Part shown: positions 27,587 through 36,418 of the stretch, piece after piece | Position numbering within the stretch: the first letter of the stretch is position 1 | Layout of the letters: each line of letters opens with the position of its first letter | Assembly: GCF_000820305.1 (NCBI RefSeq) | Contig: NZ_CDBH01000045.1 | Coordinates: 124,001 to 188,000 of the forward strand | Direction of reading: 5' to 3' | DNA: 64,000 bases | Origin: Aeromonas dhakensis | GTDB taxonomy: Bacteria > Pseudomonadota > Gammaproteobacteria > Enterobacterales > Aeromonadaceae | Notes under the pieces: generated by a model | Told to the model about the DNA's origin: nothing | Seen by the model: only the letters and a program-made list of their open reading frames with translations | Databases searched by the model: none | Position numbers and translations under genes: made by a program

Positions 27587-28240
27587 GTGAAGCTGCAAGA
27601 GCTGAGTCAGACCGATTTCGAGATCCTCAAGGCGATGGAGATCATCGTGGACGGCATCGCCGCCATGTATGGTCAGCACACCGAGGTGCTGCTGCACAGC
27701 CTGGATGCGCGCAATCCGTCGATCATCAAGATTGCCAACGGCCATATCACCGGGCGCAGCGTCGGAGCCCCCATCACCAACCTGGCGATGATGAAGCTCA
27801 AGAGCGGGCAGGATATCTCCAGCCCCTACATGACCAAGTGCGCCACCGGCAAGACGCTGCGCTCGCTCACCACCGTCATTCGCAATGGCGAGGGGCAGGC
27901 CATCGGTCTGCTCTGCATCAACACCGACATGGACGCCCCGCTGCAATCCGTGCTGCGCACCATGATGCCGGAGTGCCTGCACGGCCACGATGGTCACGCC
28001 ACCCCGGAGGTGTTTGCCCGCAACATCGACGAGGCCCTCAACAGCACCATCGACACCGTCAGTGCCGAGGTGCGCGGCAACGAGGCGGTGCCCCCGTCCC
28101 AGAAGACCCGGGTCATGGTCAACCAGCTGCACGAGCTCGGCATCTTCGAACTCAAGGACAGCGCCCAGATAGCGGCTCGCCAGCTCGGCATCTCGGTTCA
28201 CTCCATCTACCGCTATCTGCGGGAGATCAAGAAGGGCTGA
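27587..28240 (+). CDS. YheO-like PAS/HTH transcriptional regulator (GTG start)
   Basis: A 217-residue protein with an N-terminal YheO-like PAS domain (VDGIAAMYGQHTEVLLHSLD, then NGHITGRSVGAPITNLAM and GLLCINTDMD, residues 20-118) and a C-terminal HTH_22 domain (QIAARQLGISVHSIYRYLREI, about 192-212). The GTG start has AAGG seven bases upstream. As last gene of the ridA-cyuA operon it is the likely local regulator, perhaps sensing cysteine or a product through the PAS domain. In E. coli the cyuPA genes are controlled by CyuR (an Lrp-type protein), so a YheO-type regulator here is a different solution. Confidence 0.88.
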   Translation: MKLQELSQTDFEILKAMEIIVDGIAAMYGQHTEVLLHSLDARNPSIIKIANGHITGRSVGAPITNLAMMKLKSGQDISSPYMTKCATGKTLRSLTTVIRNGEGQAIGLLCINTDMDAPLQSVLRTMMPECLHGHDGHATPEVFARNIDEALNSTIDTVSAEVRGNEAVPPSQKTRVMVNQLHELGIFELKDSAQIAARQLGISVHSIYRYLREIKKG

Positions 28241-28260
28241 GCACGGAGCCTGCCGGCATA

Positions 28261-28291
28261 AACGGGTCACCATTGACCCGTTTTGTTTTTT
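28261..28291 (+). terminator. Terminator of the ridA-cyuA-regulator operon
   Basis: A 9-bp stem AACGGGTCA / TGACCCGTT with a four-base loop followed by TTGTTTTTTT, 20 bp after the stop. Confidence 0.88.
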
Positions 28292-28382
28292 TCTTTCCCC
28301 CGTCTGCGCCTTGGCTGCCCCGGCACATCTGCTACCATGCCTCTCTTGTTTTTGTTATCTCGTTGAACCTGCTGGAGAAACC

Positions 28383-28970
28383 ATGTCCCGTACCCTCTAT
28401 CTGCTGCGCCACGGCCAGACCCGTTACAACGCCGAACTGCGACTGCAGGGGCGCTGCAACTCCGAACTGACCGCCAAGGGCGAAGCCCAAGCCCTCGCCA
28501 TGGGGGCCCGTCTGGCCAAGCTGCTGGCCGAGCCCGCCGACTGGACCATTTACGCCAGCCCCCTCGGCCGGGCGCGCCAGACCGCGGAGCGGGTGTGCCA
28601 GCAGCTTGGCTTGGACCAAGCGCGTATCGTCTGGGACGAGCGGCTGGTGGAGTTGGGGATGGGAGAGTGGGAGAGTCGCCGGGTACCCGAGCTGCTGGCG
28701 GCCCACCCCGAGCTCGATCTGGAACAGCCAGACTGGTATCTGCAGGCCCCAGAGGGGGAGAGTTTTCAGAGCATTCAGGGCAGGGCGCTGAGCTGGTTGC
28801 AGGATGAGCGCATCGCCGAGCGCGCCATCGTGGTCTCTCACGGCCTGTTCGGCGCTATGTTGCGCGGCGCCTATGCGGACTTGGATTACACCACCACCTG
28901 GCTGCAGGAGCTGCCGCAGGATGCCTTCTTCAAACTGAGCGGTGGCCGCATCGAGCGGATCCCCTGCTGA
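28383..28970 (+). CDS. Histidine phosphatase family protein (phosphoglycerate mutase-like)
   Basis: A 195-residue protein with the branch-1 signature LYLLRHGQTRYNAE (phosphohistidine at about His10), YASPLGRARQTAERV, an acidic MGEWESR stretch and the second catalytic histidine in IVVSHGLFGAML. Members include GpmB, CobC and broad phosphatases; the exact substrate cannot be assigned. The ATG at 28383 has GGAG seven bases upstream and starts just before the catalytic motif, so the longer frame to 28311 is rejected. It is a single-gene unit with its own terminator. Confidence 0.9.
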   Translation: MSRTLYLLRHGQTRYNAELRLQGRCNSELTAKGEAQALAMGARLAKLLAEPADWTIYASPLGRARQTAERVCQQLGLDQARIVWDERLVELGMGEWESRRVPELLAAHPELDLEQPDWYLQAPEGESFQSIQGRALSWLQDERIAERAIVVSHGLFGAMLRGAYADLDYTTTWLQELPQDAFFKLSGGRIERIPC

Positions 28971-28980
28971 CCCCAATCAA

Positions 28981-29010
28981 AACGGCTCGCCAATGGTGAG
29001 CCGTTTTTTT
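28981..29010. terminator. Terminator between convergent phosphatase and HNH genes
   Basis: AACGGCTC / GAGCCGTT around a nine-base loop, followed by TTTTTTT on the plus strand. Confidence 0.85.
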
Positions 29011-29028
29011 ATGAGCGAAGAAGGCGCG

Positions 29029-29769
29029 TTATTCTCGCACCAGCCTTGGTAGCGCCTGATAAAGGGCCTCACGCTTTTGTGCCTGGTTGACGCCATAGTG
29101 CAGCTCACGGTGGCAATTAGGGCAGAGCGCCACCGTGTTGCTGATGGTATCCGAGCCCCCTTCGGCGAGTGTGCGCAGATGATGCACCTCTAAGAAGGCG
29201 TCCCCCGTGGTGGCATGAAAAGGGGCCGGTTGTGCGCAGCTCTCGCAATGGCCTGCCGCCGTCATCAATACCCAAGCCTTCACCTTTGGATCTCGACCAT
29301 AGCCAGGACTGGCTCCATAACGCCGCTCTGGTTCTTGAATGCCTGTGGGCATGGGGAGTGTTGGCTTGGCCTGGTAGCGGCTCACGTGATGCTCAAAAGT
29401 AGCCTTGCCGGTATAGGGTTGGCCATCGAGTTCACAGAGCAGGCGCTCTATGATGGGGGCATTGTGGGGGCCCACGTTCTTAGCCGGCTTGAGACCTGAT
29501 ACCCAGGTTCGTCCTAGCAGAGCGCAGATATAGGAGATGTTCTGCATTCGATATTCGAATGCCTTCTCGGTGCGGCCAAACTGGTTAGCGAGTTCGGTGT
29601 AATAGCGCTTTTTGACGAAGGGGATGCCATTTTGCTCCATGGTGCGCATCGCCAGATAGGCGCTGACCGTCGCCCTTAGTTCCTCTTCTGTCCATGACTC
29701 GCGCAAAACTGGCTCCTCAGCCCTGTTTCTCGGTCGCTCTGAGCCCCGACATGATCGGGATGGCCCCAT
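29029..29769 (-). CDS. HNH endonuclease with N-terminal sequence-reading domain
   Basis: A 246-residue protein. The C-terminal HNH nuclease (about residues 165-230) has zinc-type CESC and CPNC pairs flanking FLEVHHLRTLAEGGSD and NTVALCPNCHRELH. The N-terminal part (YYTELANQFGRTEKAFEYRMQNISYICALLG) matches the helical domain found in many standalone HNH restriction-like enzymes. A TTG at 29706 with GAGGAG six to seven bases upstream is an alternative start and would remove about 21 poorly conserved residues; the ATG at 29769 has only AGGT. There is no adjacent methylase. It could act in defence against foreign or modified DNA, which is inference. Confidence 0.88.
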   Translation of the reverse strand: MGPSRSCRGSERPRNRAEEPVLRESWTEEELRATVSAYLAMRTMEQNGIPFVKKRYYTELANQFGRTEKAFEYRMQNISYICALLGRTWVSGLKPAKNVGPHNAPIIERLLCELDGQPYTGKATFEHHVSRYQAKPTLPMPTGIQEPERRYGASPGYGRDPKVKAWVLMTAAGHCESCAQPAPFHATTGDAFLEVHHLRTLAEGGSDTISNTVALCPNCHRELHYGVNQAQKREALYQALPRLVRE

Positions 29770-29963
29770 CCGAGTTACCTGATATGGCGCGAATCATAAT
29801 CCAATTGAAACCTTATTTCAGCTGTGTCGGTACAATAATGTGTTCATCATCAAGCCATTAGCTGATAGTAAGCGGTAGGCTAGAGCGGGTCTTTTCATTA
29901 GGGGCTTAGCGCAGGACGAGTCACAAACGTCAGTTCACCCAGGTCAACCACAAGGAGGTGGTG

Positions 29964-30431
29964 ATGGATCCGGTTTCTTATCTTTTCTCGGCTTATCTCA
30001 ATCTGGTACAGCAGCAGGTATCGGATATTTATGGCACTGAGCTTAAGTCGCTGGTGGTGGAGTATGAGGGGGAACAAATCCCCTTTGCCTTTCAGTTTTG
30101 GCAGCTGCAGCCGAAAAGCGTCTGCCGCAGCTACGAGCAGGATGCACGGCGCTTCAGCCAATGCACTGTCAAGGCGGCGGCGCTATTTGGCAAGCTGTGC
30201 GATCAGTTGTCCCGCCAGGACGACAGCCACTCGCAGCAGCCCCAGTATCGCGCTATGTACTGTGCCGCTTCAGTCAACTACCGCCCCATGATCGCCGACA
30301 TTCGCGAGAGCAAACCGGATGCGGCCCGGCAGGCTGAGCGCGCCTGCAATCAGGCCATTCTGGCCGCGATGGACAGTGATGATGAAACCCTGCTGGCCCA
30401 GCGTGATCAGGCGTGTGGTACCCAACAGTGA
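29964..30431 (+). CDS. Hypothetical protein, 155 residues
   Basis: A soluble protein starting MDPVSYLFSAYLNLVQQQVS, with four cysteines and glutamine-rich segments, and no domain that I recognise. GGAGG lies five bases before the ATG at 29964, which fixes the start against upstream GTG codons. Codon use fits the neighbourhood. It stands between the HNH gene (divergent) and a VOC-family gene 153 bp downstream. Confidence 0.72.
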   Translation: MDPVSYLFSAYLNLVQQQVSDIYGTELKSLVVEYEGEQIPFAFQFWQLQPKSVCRSYEQDARRFSQCTVKAAALFGKLCDQLSRQDDSHSQQPQYRAMYCAASVNYRPMIADIRESKPDAARQAERACNQAILAAMDSDDETLLAQRDQACGTQQ

Positions 30432-30584
30432 AAGCCAACGCCGCCTTCACTCAGCTAGCGGCTTTGCTCGGCCATCTTTGCGCCATTCGGCACAGATGCT
30501 GGGTGTGCAATTGGGTATGATGAGGGGGCCCACATGCCAGTCTGTCGGGCCAGCACTATCGACACACATCAGCCAGGAGGGGAC

Positions 30585-30953
30585 ATGATCAGCCATATCG
30601 ACCATCTGGTATTGACGGTCAGTGACATCGAGCGGGCCGTCGCGTTTTACAGCTCAGTGCTCAACATGGAAGCCATCACCTTCGGGGCGGGGCGCCGGGC
30701 CCTGCGCTTTGGCAACCAGAAGATCAATCTGCAACTGCTCGGGCAGGAGCCGCGCAACCGGGCGCAGGTGGGCTCGGGAGATCTCTGCCTCATCACCCGC
30801 TGGCCGCTGGAACAGGTCATCGCCCAGCTCCATTGCCACGGGGTGGAGATAGTAGAGGGGCCGGTGACTAAGAGCGGTGCCTGCGGCCCTATCGAGTCGG
30901 TCTACTGCCTGGATCCGGACCAGAACCTGATTGAGATCAGTCGTTATCCCTGA
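30585..30953 (+). CDS. VOC (glyoxalase/bleomycin-resistance) family protein
   Basis: A 122-residue single VOC domain. It opens ISHIDHLVLTVSDIERAVAFYSSVL with the first metal-type histidine and ends SVYCLDPDQNLIEISRYP with the conserved glutamate. AGGAGG precedes the ATG at 30585. VOC proteins include lyases, dioxygenases and binding proteins, so the substrate is open. This branch resembles the virulence-associated 'YwbC/fosfomycin-like' standalone VOC group only in general terms. Confidence 0.88.
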   Translation: MISHIDHLVLTVSDIERAVAFYSSVLNMEAITFGAGRRALRFGNQKINLQLLGQEPRNRAQVGSGDLCLITRWPLEQVIAQLHCHGVEIVEGPVTKSGACGPIESVYCLDPDQNLIEISRYP

Positions 30954-31066
30954 TGGTGCTTGGCATCGGGTGACGGCCATTGATGCCGCCCTGCCTGAGC
31001 AAGTACTGAGGGGGCCTACGTCAGCACCATACTGACGCACAGCCTCAACGGGCCCTGGCAAGGGCC

Positions 31067-32650
31067 CTAGAAGGGAGCCTCGCTCTCCTGCCCATCGTTT
31101 AGAAACGCTTCCCGCTCCGCCTGATAGGCGGCCTCGTCTTCGCTGTCCCAGACCGGGGCTGGCTGCTTGCCGGCCGGCGGTTGGGCAGGCGCTGTCAGCG
31201 TCTCTATCACCTTCTGCTGCAAATAGGGGTAGAAGGGGTTGGAGGAGGTGCGGGTGAGGGCGCCGGGGTTGACGATCAGCACCCCGCGCTCACCGCGCAG
31301 GGCCAACCCCCCCAAATTGATGCCGTATTGCTCGTGCTGCTCGGGCCGTGGCGCCATGCCGTAGAGGGGGTCATCCATCGGGAAGGGCAGGGCCACGTGG
31401 GAGAGGGAGTAGATCTCCCTGGGGTAGTCGATGTCGAGAGGCTGGATCTGCTCAGGCCCGCCGCCGGCCGGCAAACTGCTGGCCTGGGTGCGGGTGCTGG
31501 CGGGGGCCTGGTTACCCACCACCGTCAGCCGGTAGGAGAGCGGCGGGCGCGGCAACAGGTGGCTCAGCGCCAGCTCGGAGGCGCTGCTCAGCAGCGGGCC
31601 GAACAGGGTGCCGCGGTTGATGTCGAACAGCACCAGCTCGCTGCCGTTGGCAGGCAGGAAGTGGTAGAGATCGGCGATGATGGAGCGGGTACTGACGGTG
31701 TAGTCCATCACCGACTGGAAGGTGAGGGTGGGCGGGAAGGCCGCGAGTGCGCCGCTGGCAGCCTGCTCACGCACCTGCTGCTGGATGGCGTGGGTCAGCC
31801 GGTAGGACTGGCGCGCGCCGTTGACCGGAAACGAGTTGTACTTGAAGGGGTTGAACTCCGGCATGGTGTCGAGCCAGGCGGCACTGGCAAAGGCGGGCAG
31901 CAGGGCGGGCACCGCCTTGAGGCCGGCGAAGCGGGCAAAGCGGGTCACCCCTATCATGGGGGAGATAAGCACCAGCCGATCGGGCCTTGCCAGCGTGCCG
32001 GTCTTGTCACCTTCCGCATCGAGCGCATATTTCACCGCCAGTGCGCCGCCGTTGGAAAACCCCACCAGATGCAGCGGCAGCGGGCTTGGCGCCAGCACTC
32101 TGGCCTCGCGCACCGCCAGCCGGGTGGCGGCCAGCCAGGTCTCCCAGTCGATGTCGACCAACCCTGCCGGCACAGTACCATGACCCGGAATGCGCAGCCC
32201 CAGGGCGATGAAGCCCTGCTCGCGGTAGCGCTGGGCCAGGTGGCGCAGGCTGTAGGGGGAGTCGGTCAAACCGTGCAGGAACACCGCCACCCCTTTCACC
32301 TCGCCGCTCGGGCGCAGCAGATAGGAGCGGTTCCAGTCGGTCTCAAAATGAGCCGGATTGATGGGGGCATCCTGATAGTAGCGATTGCTGTCGAGCTGCT
32401 GCTCCGGCGGTGTTCTGGCGACTACCTCCTTGGTCACCAGCTCGAACAGCTGCTGCTCGTGGGCCAGATAGGCCTGCCAGTCGCTGTCATCGAGCTGTTC
32501 GGCGCTGAGCTCGGGCGGCACCAGGGTGTGCCAGGGTTGCAGCGGTTCGGCCTGCCAGGCGAAGTAGGCTACCAGGGCCCAGCCGAGCAGCAGCAAACCC
32601 AGCAGGCTGAGAAGAAGGCGGCGAACGAGGCGGCGGGTGCGAGCCAGCAT
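31067..32650 (-). CDS. Membrane-anchored alpha/beta-hydrolase
   Basis: A 527-residue protein with an N-terminal membrane anchor (LLLSLLGLLLLGWALVAYFA, about residues 11-30) that leaves the catalytic part in the periplasm. The hydrolase core shows VAVFLHGLTDSPYS (oxyanion region), the nucleophile elbow LVGFSNGGALA, and a C-terminal SLSHVALPFP histidine region. A Pro-rich tail ends the protein. The ATG at 32650 has AAGGA seven bases upstream and is chosen over 32692. It may be an esterase or lipase; the substrate is unknown. It is a single gene convergent with the VOC gene. Confidence 0.85.
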   Translation of the reverse strand: MLARTRRLVRRLLLSLLGLLLLGWALVAYFAWQAEPLQPWHTLVPPELSAEQLDDSDWQAYLAHEQQLFELVTKEVVARTPPEQQLDSNRYYQDAPINPAHFETDWNRSYLLRPSGEVKGVAVFLHGLTDSPYSLRHLAQRYREQGFIALGLRIPGHGTVPAGLVDIDWETWLAATRLAVREARVLAPSPLPLHLVGFSNGGALAVKYALDAEGDKTGTLARPDRLVLISPMIGVTRFARFAGLKAVPALLPAFASAAWLDTMPEFNPFKYNSFPVNGARQSYRLTHAIQQQVREQAASGALAAFPPTLTFQSVMDYTVSTRSIIADLYHFLPANGSELVLFDINRGTLFGPLLSSASELALSHLLPRPPLSYRLTVVGNQAPASTRTQASSLPAGGGPEQIQPLDIDYPREIYSLSHVALPFPMDDPLYGMAPRPEQHEQYGINLGGLALRGERGVLIVNPGALTRTSSNPFYPYLQQKVIETLTAPAQPPAGKQPAPVWDSEDEAAYQAEREAFLNDGQESEAPF

Positions 32651-33120
32651 GGGAGAGTCCTTGGCACTGATAAAAGAGGGGCGGCCCCGCATCCACGGCG
32701 GCCGTACTAAAGCTCGAAAGCTGGCTTAAAGCCTAATGGAAACAAGATGATAAGTACAGGCAGCAGGCCGGGATGAGGTAGATGAGGGGCACCAGGAGGT
32801 GAGGCTTTGGGCATTGTCCGGGCTGGGGATAAGGCGCTTTCATGGCGGCACTTGCCGCCTGCGGCGCCGTTATATGGGGACGCATTGCGCACCGTTTTGG
32901 CGTGACGCGGCGCGCATTTTACGGGGCGCTGTGCCGGCCTGCTGCAACTATCCTGCGTGTACGGCAGAGCAATGTGCTAATGTGCCGGCGTTTTTTGCTG
33001 ACAAGGCCGACCTCGGCCGGTTTTAAAGATGGAGTGATATGCACAATTTTGACCTGGTGAGCCGGCCATCCCGCGCTCTGATGAGACATGAGCAGGCCGT
33101 GGGCCGCTGGCAGGTGACCC
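32651..33120. other. Spacer between the hydrolase gene and rluF
   Basis: A 470-bp region with no supported gene. It holds two hairpins, GGCGGC-ACTT-GCCGCC near 32844-32859 and GGCCGA-CC-TCGGCC near 33005-33018 followed by GGTTTTAAAG, plus the promoters of the two divergent genes. Short frames crossing it lack ribosome-binding sites and family matches. Confidence 0.35.
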
Positions 33121-34155
33121 ATGCTGGCTGATGAATCCATGCGTCTGAACAAATACATCAGCGAGAGCGGCATCTGCTCGCGTCGCGAGGCCGATCGCTT
33201 CATCGAGCAGGGCAGTGTCTTCATCAACGGCAAGCGGGCCGGGGTGGGGGATCAGGTGTTTGCCGGGGATCTGGTCAAGGTCAACGGCCAGGTGATCGAG
33301 CCGCGTGAGGCGGACAGCCTGGTCTTTATCGCCCTCAACAAGCCGGTGGGCATAGTCTCCACCACGGAAGCGGGGGAGAAGGACAACATCGTCGACTTCG
33401 TCAACCATAGCACCCGCATCTTCCCCATCGGCCGGCTTGACAAGGACTCCCAGGGGCTCATCTTCCTGACCAACCACGGCGATCTGGTCAACAAGATCCT
33501 GCGGGCGGGCAACGATCACGAGAAAGAGTATCTGGTGACCGTCGACAAGCCGGTGACCGACGACTTTATCAAAGGGATGGCGGCCGGGGTGCCGATCCTC
33601 GGCACCGTCACCAAGAAGTGCAAGGTGAAGAAAGAGGCGCCGTTCGTGTTTCGCATCACGCTGGTGCAGGGGCTGAACCGCCAGATCCGCCGCATGTGCG
33701 AGCACTTCGGCTTCGAGGTGACCAAGCTCGAGCGTATCCGCATCATGAACGTCAGCCTCAAGGGGCTGCCGGTAGGCGAGTGGCGCGATCTCGACGGTGA
33801 CGAGCTGATCGAGCTGTTCAAGCTGATTGAAGACTCCTCCTCCGAGGTGAAACCGGCCAAGGGGGCGCAACCGGCCAATGCCCAGGGTGGCAAACCCAAG
33901 GTGCCTGCGGTGCAAGGCAGCAAGCCGGCACCGGGCAAGAAGCCACGGCGCGACGACGATCACGAGATTGGTGGCCGCCCCAACGTGCCGGGCCCGGAGG
34001 CGTTCGAGAAACGGACCCCGGCAGGCAAGGGGGCTGCGGGCAAAGGCGGCTCGGCTAAAGGGAGCGCAGGCAAAGGCGCCCCGAACAAGGGGGCCAAACC
34101 GGCCGCCGGCAAGCCGCGCGCCGGTCAGGGTGGGCGACAGAAGAAGGGGCGCTAG
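33121..34155 (+). CDS. rluF: 23S rRNA pseudouridine synthase RluF with a long basic tail
   Basis: RluF converts U2604 of 23S rRNA to pseudouridine. The 344-residue product has an N-terminal S4 RNA-binding domain ([19 protein letters not shown]) and the RsuA-type catalytic domain with the active Asp107 in [30 protein letters not shown] and LERIRIMNV follow. Homology ends near residue 240; the last about 90 residues are a low-complexity Lys/Gly/Ala/Pro tail (repeated AKG, GKG, KPA). Its length exceeds the E. coli protein (290). The tail resembles flexible rRNA-binding extensions. Start may be the ATG at 33139 instead. Confidence 0.94.
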   Translation: MLADESMRLNKYISESGICSRREADRFIEQGSVFINGKRAGVGDQVFAGDLVKVNGQVIEPREADSLVFIALNKPVGIVSTTEAGEKDNIVDFVNHSTRIFPIGRLDKDSQGLIFLTNHGDLVNKILRAGNDHEKEYLVTVDKPVTDDFIKGMAAGVPILGTVTKKCKVKKEAPFVFRITLVQGLNRQIRRMCEHFGFEVTKLERIRIMNVSLKGLPVGEWRDLDGDELIELFKLIEDSSSEVKPAKGAQPANAQGGKPKVPAVQGSKPAPGKKPRRDDDHEIGGRPNVPGPEAFEKRTPAGKGAAGKGGSAKGSAGKGAPNKGAKPAAGKPRAGQGGRQKKGR

Positions 34156-34186
34156 GCGCCCTCTCACTCCCCGCGTTGACAGTAAA

Positions 34187-34211
34187 AAACACCGGCCACA
34201 GGCCGGTGTTT
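34187..34211. terminator. Bidirectional terminator between rluF and the toxin gene
   Basis: An 11-bp stem AAACACCGGCC / GGCCGGTGTTT with an ACA loop, preceded by AAAA and followed by TT, so it serves both convergent genes. Confidence 0.88.
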
Positions 34212-34231
34212 TTGTATCGATGAACCGCGAT

Positions 34232-36151
34232 TCAGAGGTCTTCGCGGGGCTGAGTGGTGTAATCAGGCAAGCTGCTGATGGCGCTCTCTTCCTGCGGCAC
34301 GCTGGCAGGGTCAAGATCGCCGCCGACATTGCGTGGATCGGTCGGTATGGTGGAGGGGATCACCACCGCCTGCTCCGCTAGCCGCCAACCCAGAATGGTT
34401 TCCAGGCGTCCGCCCTCCTCTTCCGGTCCTGTGATGGCCTCCAGCTGCAGCGGCAGGGGGTGACCAATCAGGCGGCCGACCCCATCGACGGCGCCGGGAT
34501 CGGCCAGAGTCTGCTGGGTCGCGTAGAGGCGGGGCAGTGCGGCGCGCGGCACATACACCCGCAGCAGCACGCCATTGCGGATGCGGCCACGGGCATCCGC
34601 TTCCTGATCCTGGGCGTAACCGTAGGCGAGGGCCGGATCGCCGGCGACATAGAAGCCTTGCCAGGGGGCGATGGAGGATTGATCCCGTTCATGCACCCCC
34701 TCAAACACTATGCTGTGGGCGGCTTCGAGGAAGGTGCCGTGATAACCGACGAAGAGATAACCGCGCGCCAGCAGCTGGCGATGGGCCTGCTCCAGGCGGG
34801 TCACCGACCAGTTGCGAGTACCGGCCGTGCTGAAGCTGACCTCGTCCCCGTCACCCAGGAAGCTGGCACCATTCGGATAGTCCCGCTCCTGCAGGGCATC
34901 GGCGCTGTCGGCTGGCGCCAGGCAGTTGAGATCGGCGGCGGGGCAGGTGAGATTGACCACGTCGGCGCTGGCGGCCTGCTCTTGGCTATTGCCCGCCTGC
35001 TGGTGGCTGAAGGCATCGCTCTGGGCGGCCGCCATGCTCAGGGCCAGCCGTGCCTGGGCCGGGTTTTCCCGAATGGCTTGCGCCAGCTGCCCTCGTGGCG
35101 TTGAGCCATCCTCTGGCGTAGTGTTGGCCAGCGCCTGGGTGATCACGGTATCAAGCTGGGACCATGGCAGGCGGGTCAGCAGATAGAGGGTGACGAGATT
35201 GTGGACCGGATAGCCGCACTGGCTGAGCTCTTCCCAGCCTCTGGGTTGACGGCTTCTGGCCAGGGATTCAAGGGGGATGGCGCAAACCTGATGGGTGGTG
35301 AGGGCCGCCAGACCGTCTCCCTTGGCAAAGTGCAGACGATGACTGATGGCGGTCGGCACGATATGGGTGTCGTGAGAGGCGGGGGCCCCGGCCAATACCC
35401 GGTAGACCTTGCCTTCCCAGGTATCACCCAGGTTGCAGGTGCGCTGCGACAGATAGTTGTAGACCGCATCCAGCGGATCCAGCAGGCACAGCACCTTGCC
35501 GGTATGCCACTCGCTCCAGCGCTTCTGACGGCTGTGCTGGGTGGGCGCCGCCACGAAGCCGACACCAGCCGCACTGAGGGTAAGGCTGCGATTGATCTCG
35601 TTGTTTTCCACGTGCCTGACGAAGAGTGTCGAGTTGCTGGCCATGGTGCGCAGCAGGTCGTCGCTCACTTCGATGCTGTAGATGGGGGAGATATGGCTCA
35701 CCTCGGATCCTGCATCCAGCTCATGGAAGAAGACCTTGATGCTGGCGGGCGCATCGTCGCCGACGGGAACCAGCCAGTGCAGCGACCAGTTGCCGCGTCC
35801 CTGGCGGGTATAGCTGTAGGTGCGTGGGCCCTTGCCCGCGGTGGCGCTGGTCAGGGTGATGGTGGTGCCATCCGTACGCAGGGTCAGCGCATTGCCGAGG
35901 GCCAGCTTGAGGCTGTCTCCACCTTCTTCCAATACCATGGAGTAGTGCAGTACCCCGGAATCGGTCTGTCCGCCCAGCAGGCTGGCGACATCGAGCTGGC
36001 TGGCGCGCACTCCCTGGGCCAGATCCAGGGTGCAGCGGGTGGCGCACTCCTGCCACAGGTTGAATGACTCGTCGGCCATGACAGGTGAGATGGCACCGCC
36101 TAGCATGGCCAAGCCACCGAGTAGAGAAGCCCATTTTGTGTTTGTCTGCAT
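34232..36151 (-). CDS. Exotoxin A homologue, ADP-ribosyltransferase toxin acting on eEF2
   Basis: A 639-residue secreted toxin that is collinear with Pseudomonas aeruginosa exotoxin A (638). A signal peptide ends at about Ala26. Domain I (receptor binding) includes LHYSMVLEEGGDSLKLALGN with the lysine that matches the LRP1-contact Lys57. The furin-type site RQPR/GW is at 301-305, bracketed by Cys290 and Cys312. The translocation domain follows. Domain III carries the DTX-group catalytic residues His471 (GYHGTF), Tyr501 and Tyr512 (GFYVAGDPALAYGYA) and Glu584 (GRLETILGW). The protein ends in REDL, a KDEL-like retrieval signal. All key residues are intact. AAAGGA precedes the ATG at 36151. Such toxins are already known from some Aeromonas. 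Confidence 0.96.
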   Translation of the reverse strand: MQTNTKWASLLGGLAMLGGAISPVMADESFNLWQECATRCTLDLAQGVRASQLDVASLLGGQTDSGVLHYSMVLEEGGDSLKLALGNALTLRTDGTTITLTSATAGKGPRTYSYTRQGRGNWSLHWLVPVGDDAPASIKVFFHELDAGSEVSHISPIYSIEVSDDLLRTMASNSTLFVRHVENNEINRSLTLSAAGVGFVAAPTQHSRQKRWSEWHTGKVLCLLDPLDAVYNYLSQRTCNLGDTWEGKVYRVLAGAPASHDTHIVPTAISHRLHFAKGDGLAALTTHQVCAIPLESLARSRQPRGWEELSQCGYPVHNLVTLYLLTRLPWSQLDTVITQALANTTPEDGSTPRGQLAQAIRENPAQARLALSMAAAQSDAFSHQQAGNSQEQAASADVVNLTCPAADLNCLAPADSADALQERDYPNGASFLGDGDEVSFSTAGTRNWSVTRLEQAHRQLLARGYLFVGYHGTFLEAAHSIVFEGVHERDQSSIAPWQGFYVAGDPALAYGYAQDQEADARGRIRNGVLLRVYVPRAALPRLYATQQTLADPGAVDGVGRLIGHPLPLQLEAITGPEEEGGRLETILGWRLAEQAVVIPSTIPTDPRNVGGDLDPASVPQEESAISSLPDYTTQPREDL

Positions 36152-36227
36152 GTGATTTCCTTTGTGTGATAGCAAAGCCACTGGCGCGTGGCGCTCTCCT
36201 CCCTGATGAATACAGCCTCTTCCCTGT

Positions 36228-36255
36228 CAGACGAAACGAGATTAATTCTCGTCTG
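36228..36255. promoter_or_regulatory. Nested inverted repeats upstream of the toxin gene
   Basis: CAGACGA (36228-36234) pairs with TCGTCTG (36249-36255), and inside it ACGAGA (36236-36241) pairs with TCTCGT (36247-36252) around TTAAT. The centre is about 90 bp upstream of the toxin start. This is a candidate operator. The 305-bp spacer 36152-36456 is AT-rich and otherwise empty apart from the hairpin at 36419-36450. Confidence 0.5.
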
Positions 36256-36418
36256 AGTGCCTTACCTTAATGGGCTCATATGGCGGCACAACCCTCCATA
36301 TGGGAAGATTTAATGTGTTACAAATCAAATGGATATGAAGTGCTTTGCTGATGATTTGCTCATCTGGCCCGATGCCGGAAAGCGAGCAAAGGATGGGAAG
36401 GCATAGCAGGGGGGTGAG

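Noticed and set aside
27529..28470. A 313-codon plus-strand frame overlapping the YheO-type regulator
   Set aside because: It is a shadow frame rich in Arg/His; the regulator frame carries clear PAS and HTH motifs.
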